From positions 1 to 51,463 of the forward strand of contig SXOX01000032.1 of NCBI GenBank assembly GCA_005776585.1: a stretch of 51,463 bases of DNA. Reading direction: 5' to 3'. Shown in pieces: positions 8,690-16,017 of this stretch; position 1 is the first letter of the stretch; every line of letters starts with the position of its first letter. The DNA is from Pseudomonadota bacterium (GTDB lineage: Bacteria > Myxococcota_A > UBA9042 > GCA-2863065). The translations under genes were made by a program, and so were the position numbers. The notes below the pieces were generated by a model that was not told where the DNA came from, did no database searches, and worked only from the letters and a program-made list of their open reading frames with translations.

Positions 8690-9733
8690 GTGCCGTCGCG
8701 TCGCGCCACCCTCGTCGCCGTTGCCCTTCTTGCCGCCGCCACGGCCGCGTTCCTGGCAGGGTCACCTGAGCCCGAAGGGAGCCTCGCGTGGCTCGATCTG
8801 CGTGCCGAGCATCCCGAGGCGCTCCTGCAGGGCGGCCGAGTCGCCCCGTCGGAGGCGCCCATCCACGAGGACTGGGAAGACCGCTACTTCCCGTTCGTCG
8901 GCTTCGCGCCGGAGCCGGCGGACAGCACGCCAGCGACGCTCGCGCAGCGTCCGCCGCCGCGCCCTCCGCCCTGGCCGAGTGACGCCATGGTCCGCGTCCC
9001 AGCCGGCCCGTTCGTGATGGGCGACGACGCCCTCCCCGGTGCGCGACCACGCCGCACGGTGGTCCTGCCTGCCTTCGACATCGATCGCTTTGAGGTGACC
9101 TACGGTCGCTACCGCGCGTTCGTCCGAGCCACGGCGCGCCCGGCGCCCTACGTGCACGAGAACTGGGCGGCGGTCTACAACTGGACCCGCGACGACTTTC
9201 CGCCGGCGCTCGAGCATTGCCCGGTCATCCTGATCACGTGGGCCGACGCCGACGCCTATTGCCGCTGGGCTGGACGTCGATTGCCGACCGAGGCCGAGTG
9301 GGAGAAGGCCGCCCGCGGCGTCGACGGGCGCCCCTATCCGTGGGGCGAGGCGTGGGACGCGCGCAAGTCAAACGTCGTCACGCGCCTCTCGGGTTCGCTG
9401 CGCGACGTCGCCGCGTGGGACCGCTTCGAGGCCGAGTGGACCGGCTCCAAACAGCCCGAGCTGTCCACGGTCGGCGCGTATCCCACCGACCAGAGCCCCT
9501 TTGGTGTCTTTGACGTCCAAGGCAACGTCTCCGAGTGGGTGGCGGGCACGTTCGAGCCCGTTCCAGGGGCGCCGCCGTCCGACCGCGTCGGGTACGGCGA
9601 GGGCCTGCGGGTGGCCCGCGGGAACAGCTGGGGCAATCGCGACTATGCGACGTCCCTGGCCGTGCGATATCCGTACCGGGAGGACCGGGTCGACTCGGTC
9701 ATCGGCTTTCGCTGCGCGCGCGATGTCCCGTAG
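8690..9733 (+). CDS. Membrane-anchored SUMF1/FGE-fold protein (paralogue 3)
   Basis: 347 aa if translation begins at GTG 8690; an in-frame ATG at 8654 would add 12 residues. The N-terminus is basic (PSRR) and then hydrophobic (ATLVAVALLAAATAAFLAG), a single anchor or uncleaved signal. The SUMF1-type domain spans about 110 to the end: IDRFEVTYGRYRAF, AYCRWAGRRLPTEAEWEKAA, YPWGEAWDARKSN, DVQGNVSEW, VIGFRCA. The position of the FGE copper-binding Cys pair reads RGNSWGNRDYATSLAVR, with no Cys. It is the first gene of a three-gene cluster: the SGNH hydrolase begins 16 nt after its stop and the GT-C-like protein overlaps the hydrolase. A ligand-binding envelope protein is the most likely role. Confidence 0.84.
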   Translation: MPSRRATLVAVALLAAATAAFLAGSPEPEGSLAWLDLRAEHPEALLQGGRVAPSEAPIHEDWEDRYFPFVGFAPEPADSTPATLAQRPPPRPPPWPSDAMVRVPAGPFVMGDDALPGARPRRTVVLPAFDIDRFEVTYGRYRAFVRATARPAPYVHENWAAVYNWTRDDFPPALEHCPVILITWADADAYCRWAGRRLPTEAEWEKAARGVDGRPYPWGEAWDARKSNVVTRLSGSLRDVAAWDRFEAEWTGSKQPELSTVGAYPTDQSPFGVFDVQGNVSEWVAGTFEPVPGAPPSDRVGYGEGLRVARGNSWGNRDYATSLAVRYPYREDRVDSVIGFRCARDVP

Positions 9734-9749
9734 CCCGTCGCTTGACACC

Positions 9750-10829
9750 ATGGAGGCCGCTCCCGATGCTCGTACCGTGTCGCGATGGCGCCGACTCCTC
9801 CGCGATGTCCTCGCGCGCACCGCCTTGCTCGTCGGGGCGCTCCTCGTCGCGCTGCTCGTGGCCGAACTCGCGACCCGCGCCCTCATTCCGCCCGCGGTCG
9901 ACGCCTTCTTCACGCCGTTCGAGCATGACGACTCGCCGTACGCCGAATCCGTCGAGGACCCGGAGACGGCCAAGACGCTCCGCTGGTATCTCCCCGGGCG
10001 GGAAGGCACGACCGGCAGCGCCCCAGTCCACATCAACACCCTGGGCCTGCGCGATGAGCAGGACTACGCCGCCCAGCCGCCCGCAGGCTGCTTCCGCGTG
10101 CTGGTGCTCGGGGACTCCATGACCTTTGGCAAGGGCGTCGCCGCCGAAGAGACCTGGCCTGCCGTGCTGGAGCAGCGCCTGCGCGCGGCGCATCCGGCTC
10201 AGTGCGTCGAGGTCCTCAACGCCGGCATGCCCAATACGAACTTCCATGTGCAGTGGCTCCACTTTCAGTCGCGGTGGCACGCGCTGAAGCCACAGCTGGT
10301 GCTCGTTGGATTTTTCCCATACAATGACACGCAGCTCGAGGGCGAGGAAGAGCCCTACTCGCTGCGGGTCCTCGAATTCGTCGACCGCCACGCGTGGCTC
10401 AAGCGCAGCGCACTCGTGCGTTGGGCCTACCACCGCACCTTCTTCGACCTCGGCGCGCGCAAGGTCAAGGCGGGCATCGAGCGCTTCTTTGCTGCCGACT
10501 ACGCGGGCTGGAAGCAGTTCGAGCTGTCCCTCGCCGCGCTCGTCGCACGCGCCCAGGAGCAGGCGTTTCGACTGGCCTTCGCCCTGATCCCGATTCCCGA
10601 AGGCTACACGCCTTATCCCTTCGCCGCGGTCCACGAGCGGCTGTCGACCACGCTCCAGCGACAGTTTCGTGTGCCAGTCTGGGACACGGTGCGGGCCCTC
10701 GACGGCGTCGACGCGCGAGCCCACTGGATCCACCCCTCGGACGGCCACCCCGACCCCTTCGTGCATCGCGCCATCGGGGAGCATCTGGCGCGCGCGATGC
10801 CCTGGGCCGCGTGGCTGGCGTCTCGATGA
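9750..10829 (+). CDS. Membrane-anchored SGNH/GDSL-family hydrolase
   Basis: 359 aa from ATG 9750; ATG 9723 is a possible alternative that would overlap the previous gene. One N-terminal transmembrane segment (about 20-40) places the domain in the periplasm. Block I of the SGNH fold is clear (VLVLGDSMTFGKG, nucleophile Ser123), and the C-terminal HPSDGHPD supplies the Asp331-His333 pair of the triad. An Asn-containing stretch (NAGMPNTNF) and FFPYNDTQ are candidates for the oxyanion blocks. Such enzymes remove or transfer acyl groups on lipids and glycans; when next to polytopic glycan enzymes they often modify surface polysaccharide. Its stop overlaps the start of the following GT-C-like gene by ATGA, implying coupled expression. 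Confidence 0.82.
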   Translation: MEAAPDARTVSRWRRLLRDVLARTALLVGALLVALLVAELATRALIPPAVDAFFTPFEHDDSPYAESVEDPETAKTLRWYLPGREGTTGSAPVHINTLGLRDEQDYAAQPPAGCFRVLVLGDSMTFGKGVAAEETWPAVLEQRLRAAHPAQCVEVLNAGMPNTNFHVQWLHFQSRWHALKPQLVLVGFFPYNDTQLEGEEEPYSLRVLEFVDRHAWLKRSALVRWAYHRTFFDLGARKVKAGIERFFAADYAGWKQFELSLAALVARAQEQAFRLAFALIPIPEGYTPYPFAAVHERLSTTLQRQFRVPVWDTVRALDGVDARAHWIHPSDGHPDPFVHRAIGEHLARAMPWAAWLASR

Positions 10830-13117
10830 CGGCCCTCATCGAGCTCCTCTGCGACCTGCCGCTCTGGCTCGTGCTCCTCGCGCCCGCGTGGCTCGTCCAT
10901 CGGCTGCTGCGGCCCCAGCCGACCGCGCTGGAGGCCGTCGCCGAGGTTGGCCTCCTGACGGTGACCTTGGTCGCGCTGCCGGCGTTTACCCTCGCGCTCG
11001 TGGCCCGGCAGTTCCTCACAGTCGGCCTCGTGCTGCTGACCTCGGCTACTATCGCGCTCTTGGCGGGCCTCGCGTTGGCGCATCGGCACGGGTGGCGGCT
11101 CGGCGACCTCGCGCACGGCCTGGCCGGGTTCGCCCCTGCGACCGGGCCCTCCCTCCCCGCGCTCATCGCCGCCGTCCTCACGCTGGGCGTGCTGCTCGTC
11201 AGCTACGACCGCCGCCACTTCCAGTACGGCTGCATCAACGGCGTCGTCATGATGGCCATCACCAGCGACGCGGCGCCGGCCTACGATCCGCACGGTGGCC
11301 AAGACGATCTCGCCGAGCCGACCGCGAGCGTCGACTTCGGGACCCCGGAGTCGCCGCACGATCCGCAGCAGATGCACGCGGGCGGCAGCGAGAGCGAGCT
11401 ACGCATGGAGCTTCTCGCCCACCGCGGGACGGGCCAGCGGTACGGCACGACGGCCATCATCGCGCCCATGGTCGCCTGCTTCGGCGTCCTCGGGTTTCGG
11501 CTGGTCTTCGCGCTGCTTCCCGCGCTCTGCGTGCTCTTTGGCGCGCGGCTCGCGACACGCCTGACGGGCAGGCCGCGCATCTCGGCCACGGCCGCTGCGC
11601 TCGCGGTGCTCAACCCCTACGTCCTCAAGATCGTCATCCTGGACGAGAACGTCATGGCCTTCGCCCTGGGCATGGCGGCCCTCGCTCTGCTCGTCGAGCA
11701 CCGCACGGCGGCGCGCCCGCTGCCTGTGGCGGTGTTGGCCGGGTGGGCCTTTGGCGCGATGCTCGGCGTCCGCCACGTCGACCTGCCGTTTCTGGCCACG
11801 GCCGTCGTGTTGCTCGGTTGGCGCCCGCGGTCGCTCGGGGCCTTCCTCGGCGCGACGGCGGCCGCAGCGCTCCCGTGCGCGCTCCATCACATCGTCGCCT
11901 ACGGGACGCTGTTCACCGAGGAGCACTTCGTCGATGAGGTCTTCTTCGCGACGCCCCACGCCCTCTTCGGCTGGGAGTTCTCCTACACGGGGCTACTGAA
12001 CTGGCCCTTCACTCTCGACCACGCGCTCGTTCGGACGCCATACAATCCGTTGCCGACCCTGCTGTTCTATCCCGTCCAGTTCATCGCGCACGTCGGCTCG
12101 CTCCTGGCAGCGCTGACCGTCATCGGCGCCGTGCAGCTGTTCCGCCGGGAGCGTCGGCTCACGCTCGCCCTGGCCGTCTACGCGCTCCCGCTCTACGGCC
12201 TGCTCGCCGTCCTCGAGAACTGGATGGACCCGAACAAGATGGGGGTGCTCATCAACCTCTTCGTCGCTCTGCCGGTCGTACTGGCCCTGGGCCTCGATTG
12301 GCTGCTCATACGCTCCTGGCGGCCCTCGGCTCTCAAAGCGGGAGTCACAGCGGTGGTCGCTGCGGTGGTCACTGCGGTGGTCACAGCGGCACTCTCGGGT
12401 CTGACGGTGGCTGCGGCACACCTCACCTTCCCCGACGATCCGCGCTTCTACGTGAAGTACCCCAAGGTCCGGCGCGAGCGGCCGGAGTACCTGGCGTTCG
12501 AGCGCGACAACGTCTCTCACGGGAGTCCGCTGCCGAGCCTCCGGTTCCTTGAGCAGTACGCCCCCTTCGTGCTCGGCGAACGGCTGGGCTTCCTGTGGGA
12601 TGAGCTCGGCGACCGGCGGTTCCGGCGTCCGGTGGCTCCCATCGCGGAGGCGCCCGATGGCAGCGTCCTCGTCACGCTCGACCTGTCGCGTCCCCTCATC
12701 CATCGCGAGGACGTCGTGACCTACACGCCGAACGCCCCCGATGCTTTGGACGTGACGGCGGCCAAGGTCGCCGTAGAGCTCACGGGACTGTCGAGCTTCG
12801 TGACCGACCGCGCCACCGGCGTGCTCGTCGTGCGCCAGGCAACCCACGAGCTCGAGGTCTTCCTGCGCTTTGGGGCGGACGGCTTCGCGGACGTCGAGAG
12901 CGAGCGACGCTTCACCATCGAGCAGCGGGCGCGTCCCGAGGTCGTCAAGGTGCCCCGCACCGGCGTCGGTCTGGTGCTCCGCGTGCGTCCGGGGGATCGC
13001 ATCCGCATCCTCGAGACCGTGTCCCTCGATGAGGTCCTGGTCTACGTTGTCGAGGCCACCGTCGCGGCCGACGGGACCGTCACGCCGCGTCGCGCGCGGC
13101 GCATGTTCCACAACTGA
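10826..13117 (+). CDS. Polytopic GT-C-like membrane protein (divergent paralogue)
   Basis: 763 aa from ATG 10826, which overlaps the stop of the SGNH gene. At least ten hydrophobic segments occupy residues 1-540; a soluble C-terminal domain of about 200 residues follows. The layout, a large loop after the first helices and the motif NWPF(x5)LVRTPYNPLPT ally it with the three minus-strand paralogues at 15968, 23871 and 26331 (NWPFTDAVVRTAWNPFPT). This fits lipid-phosphate-sugar glycosyltransferases of the GT-C fold, but no unambiguous acidic catalytic motif was identified and the substrate is unknown. It lacks the paired-Cys C-terminal signature of the other three. One helix contains a 12-bp tandem repeat (12345-12392). 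Confidence 0.7.
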   Translation: MTALIELLCDLPLWLVLLAPAWLVHRLLRPQPTALEAVAEVGLLTVTLVALPAFTLALVARQFLTVGLVLLTSATIALLAGLALAHRHGWRLGDLAHGLAGFAPATGPSLPALIAAVLTLGVLLVSYDRRHFQYGCINGVVMMAITSDAAPAYDPHGGQDDLAEPTASVDFGTPESPHDPQQMHAGGSESELRMELLAHRGTGQRYGTTAIIAPMVACFGVLGFRLVFALLPALCVLFGARLATRLTGRPRISATAAALAVLNPYVLKIVILDENVMAFALGMAALALLVEHRTAARPLPVAVLAGWAFGAMLGVRHVDLPFLATAVVLLGWRPRSLGAFLGATAAAALPCALHHIVAYGTLFTEEHFVDEVFFATPHALFGWEFSYTGLLNWPFTLDHALVRTPYNPLPTLLFYPVQFIAHVGSLLAALTVIGAVQLFRRERRLTLALAVYALPLYGLLAVLENWMDPNKMGVLINLFVALPVVLALGLDWLLIRSWRPSALKAGVTAVVAAVVTAVVTAALSGLTVAAAHLTFPDDPRFYVKYPKVRRERPEYLAFERDNVSHGSPLPSLRFLEQYAPFVLGERLGFLWDELGDRRFRRPVAPIAEAPDGSVLVTLDLSRPLIHREDVVTYTPNAPDALDVTAAKVAVELTGLSSFVTDRATGVLVVRQATHELEVFLRFGADGFADVESERRFTIEQRARPEVVKVPRTGVGLVLRVRPGDRIRILETVSLDEVLVYVVEATVAADGTVTPRRARRMFHN
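12345..12392. repeat. Four imperfect 12-bp tandem repeats inside the GT-C-like gene
   Basis: Units related to TCACAGCGGTGG recur four times, in frame, encoding a Val/Ala/Thr-rich stretch within a transmembrane helix (VTAVVAAVVTAVVTAALSG). Multiples of 12 bp keep the frame, so copy number would change helix length. Confidence 0.7.
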
Positions 13118-13144
13118 CCAGCGCGTTCCGCACCGCGAACGGCG

Positions 13145-14227
13145 CTACCGCAGATCGGCCGCGCAGCGAAAGCCGACCGTGCTGTCCCGATGATTGGCCG
13201 GATACGGGAAACGCGTCGCAGCCGGGCTCGCGTAGTTGAAGTGACCGAAGTTCGTCCCGCGGGTGACCCGCACGTCCGCGCGACCAAAGAGCGGACTCTC
13301 GCTGCGATTGCCGCCCGCGTAGGGCTCGAACGCGCCGTTGACCCACTCCGCGACGTTGCCGTGGAGGTCCATGACGCCATACGGCGACCGATCCTCGGGG
13401 AAGCTGCCGATCGGCGCGGGCCGCACGTTGGCCTCGGATGCCGACGCGCTGGCCAACCACCGGACATAGTCCGGGTGGGTCTTCAGTGGCCCCGACAGAC
13501 GCTCGACCGTGTTGCTCTTGCGCCCGTCCCACACGTCGCCCCAGGGCCAACGGCGCGCGTCGACGCCGCGTGCCGCCGCCTCCCATTCCGCCTCCGTCGG
13601 CAAGCGCTGCCCGAGCCAGGCGCAGAACGCGGCGGCGTCATGAAAGTCGACGAGCACGATGGGCTCGCGCTCCGTCCCTGCGCGCGGCCGACGGTCCTGC
13701 CAGCGATAATCGCGCGCCCAGTCCTCGTCGAGGTCCGGTGCGCGATAGGACGAGCCCTCCACGAAGCGCTGGTAGCGCGCTTGCGTGACCTCGTATCGGC
13801 CGATGCGAAACGAGCGCACGGAGACGCGAAGGCGGGGCCGCGCGCAGGGCACGGAGTCGTCACCCATCCAGAGCTCGCCGCCCGGGATGGTGACCAGGTC
13901 GTCCTCGGGGTGTTCGAGCGGCCGCTCGGCGATGGGCGTTCGAAGCGCCGCAGCCGAGGCGACCTCGGAGGGATAGGGCGCCTTGGGATGGTGCTCTTCG
14001 TCCCACGTCAGCGGCTCGCCCGCCGCCGTCGCCTCTTCAGGGCCCTCGCGCTCGCCGTGCTCGGGCCCCGATGCGCCCGCCGCCGAACCGAGCTGCGCGT
14101 GGGCCTCCGCCACGTCCTGTGCCTCGGGAGCCGCCGGTTCGCTCCAGAGGGCACGGACGACGAGCCCGAGGCCCACGAGTCCAACGACGATGGCGATGGG
14201 CGCGATCCACGCCCGGAGCCGCTTCAT
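13145..14227 (-). CDS. Membrane-anchored SUMF1/FGE-fold protein (paralogue 4)
   Basis: 360 aa from ATG 14227; an ATG two codons upstream (14233) is equally possible. The N-terminal helix (WIAPIAIVVGLVGLGLVVRAL) is followed by an acidic linker and the SUMF1 domain (IGRYEVTQARYQRF, AFCAWLGQRLPTEAEWEAAA, WPWGDVWDGRKSNT, DLHGNVAEW, VGFRCA). It is closest to the paralogue at 5933, sharing the NHRDSTxGFRCAAD ending. The FGE copper-Cys region reads RGTNFGHFNYASPAATR, again without Cys. It is convergent with the GT-C-like gene (27-nt gap) and divergent from the FG-GAP gene at 14341. Probably a periplasmic binding domain on a tether; no target is evident. Confidence 0.86.
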   Translation of the reverse strand: MKRLRAWIAPIAIVVGLVGLGLVVRALWSEPAAPEAQDVAEAHAQLGSAAGASGPEHGEREGPEEATAAGEPLTWDEEHHPKAPYPSEVASAAALRTPIAERPLEHPEDDLVTIPGGELWMGDDSVPCARPRLRVSVRSFRIGRYEVTQARYQRFVEGSSYRAPDLDEDWARDYRWQDRRPRAGTEREPIVLVDFHDAAAFCAWLGQRLPTEAEWEAAARGVDARRWPWGDVWDGRKSNTVERLSGPLKTHPDYVRWLASASASEANVRPAPIGSFPEDRSPYGVMDLHGNVAEWVNGAFEPYAGGNRSESPLFGRADVRVTRGTNFGHFNYASPAATRFPYPANHRDSTVGFRCAADLR

Positions 14228-14340
14228 GAGCATGGAGGCTATCACACGCTGCGCCCGCTCACCGTCTGGCGTGCCTTGATGCGACCCAAGCCGAAGGGTA
14301 CCGTTCTGCGCGTGTCGTCCCTCTATGAGCTGCGCTTCCG

Positions 14341-16017
14341 GTGACCTGCCTCCAGCGGCGTGCATGGGTGGCCTTCGTGTTCGCTGGACCGCTGATGTCC
14401 AGCTGCGGGGCCGCCTCCACACCGGCGCCGGTCGCCTCGACGACCTGTGACCCGTCGCCCGCCGCAGCGCCGCCGAAGCGGAGCGCAGGTACCGGGAGCG
14501 TCTCGTTCTCAGACGTGACGGAGAGCGTCGGTCTGGGCGGGATCCGGTCGGCCTCGGCCTCGGTCGGAGACTTCAATCGAGACGGTCGTGCGGACTTCCT
14601 GGTGGCCGGCCCCGGCGATCCCGACGACTTCGGCGACGACGAGGTCCGCGTCTACGGCGGCTGCGGGGGTCGCTATGTGCCGGTCTTCACCCAGATCGTC
14701 GAGGGCGTGAGCGCGCTCCTCCCGGGCGGCCGCGCCTCGACCGTGCATGACCTCGACGGCGACGGGCACCTGGACTTCATCGTCGCCTTCCCGCGCAGCC
14801 TCGTGGCCTGGTACGGCTCTGGGGACTTTCGCTTCGAGTCCGTGGGCCTTTGGCAACACGACGTCGAGTCGCTCAACACGGTCGCGTCGCTCTCCCCATT
14901 CTATCTCGACGGCGTTCAACACCTCTACGTCGCCGTCGAGGGCGAGCCGACAGCCGACCGACAGCCCGAAGCCGCCGACGTGATCCTGCGGCGCGAAGGT
15001 CAAGGACGCACCTACGTCGACGTCACCGAGACGTACCCGGTGCTGCGCGCTGCCGGAGAGTTCAGCACCTTGGCGTTTGGCGTCGTCTCACGTGTCGGCC
15101 AGGGGCTGCCGTCGCTCGTGTTCATAGGCAACGACGGCGCCGAGGACGCTCTCATCGCCCTCGGAAGCAACGGCGCGATGACGCCGCTGACCTTGCCGCC
15201 CTTCAACCCACGTACGGCCACCATGGGCGTCGACTACCGCTACGACGACCGCACCGGCGAGGTCGACCTCGTCATCTCCGACATCGCCCGGATCCCGCTG
15301 CTCCACGTCGCCCCGTCCGGCGTGACCGACGCCTCCGAGCGGCTGACGCTGCTGGGCAAGATCGTCACATGGGGCCTCGCCTTCGCCGACCTCGACAACG
15401 ACGGCGACGAGGACCTCGCCGTCGCCGCGGGCTTCTCGGAGAACCTCGGCGAGGGCACCGAGCGCAAGGACCTGCTGCGTACCGGGAAGCTGCTGTACTT
15501 CGAAGACGACGGAACCGGCCGCTTGACCGATCGCAGCGCGCACGCGGGGCCCCTGTTCACCTCGGACGCGGCGAACTACTACTCGCTCGTGACGACCGAC
15601 TTCGACCGCGACGGCTGCATCGACCTGCTCGTGACTCCGCTCGAGAAGCTCGTCGGCAACCGCGTCGAGACCGACACGAGCGTGCGGCTGCTGAGAAACG
15701 ACTGCGCGACCGGGAATGCGTTCCTGGGCTTTGAGGTCCCCGACGACCTCGGCGCGCAGGTGCGCCTGCGCGTGACGACCCGGAGCGGCGCGCAGCGGAC
15801 GCGGTATCGCGAGGTCAAGGCGGCCACGGGGCTCGCCTCGCGCGGTGAGGCCACGCTGCTGCACTTCGGGCTCGGGGACGTGGCGACCGTCGACGCCGCC
15901 GCGGTACTGTGGAGCGATGGCACGGAGCAGTCGCTCCCGGTGGGCGCTCCCGGGGGCTACACGCGGGTCAGTCGCGCCAAGACCACTGGCGGTCGAGCCG
16001 TACGCTCCCCGCGTTGA
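14341..16017 (+). CDS. FG-GAP/VCBS repeat lipoprotein with ASPIC/UnbV-like C-terminus
   Basis: 558 aa from GTG 14341. The lipobox LMSSC near residue 22 makes it a likely lipoprotein. FG-GAP loops are spread over the body (DFNRDGRADFLV, DLDGDGHLDFIV, DLDNDGDEDLAV, DFDRDGCIDLLV), as expected of a beta-propeller binding calcium. The C-terminal 130 residues (LGAQVRLRVTTRSG, AAVLWSDGTEQSLPVG) match ASPIC/UnbV. It is similar in size and layout to the protein encoded at 51-1766. Its last 50 bp overlap the end of the opposite-strand membrane protein gene. TATGAG 11 nt before the GTG may be part of its promoter. Confidence 0.87.
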   Translation: MTCLQRRAWVAFVFAGPLMSSCGAASTPAPVASTTCDPSPAAAPPKRSAGTGSVSFSDVTESVGLGGIRSASASVGDFNRDGRADFLVAGPGDPDDFGDDEVRVYGGCGGRYVPVFTQIVEGVSALLPGGRASTVHDLDGDGHLDFIVAFPRSLVAWYGSGDFRFESVGLWQHDVESLNTVASLSPFYLDGVQHLYVAVEGEPTADRQPEAADVILRREGQGRTYVDVTETYPVLRAAGEFSTLAFGVVSRVGQGLPSLVFIGNDGAEDALIALGSNGAMTPLTLPPFNPRTATMGVDYRYDDRTGEVDLVISDIARIPLLHVAPSGVTDASERLTLLGKIVTWGLAFADLDNDGDEDLAVAAGFSENLGEGTERKDLLRTGKLLYFEDDGTGRLTDRSAHAGPLFTSDAANYYSLVTTDFDRDGCIDLLVTPLEKLVGNRVETDTSVRLLRNDCATGNAFLGFEVPDDLGAQVRLRVTTRSGAQRTRYREVKAATGLASRGEATLLHFGLGDVATVDAAAVLWSDGTEQSLPVGAPGGYTRVSRAKTTGGRAVRSPR

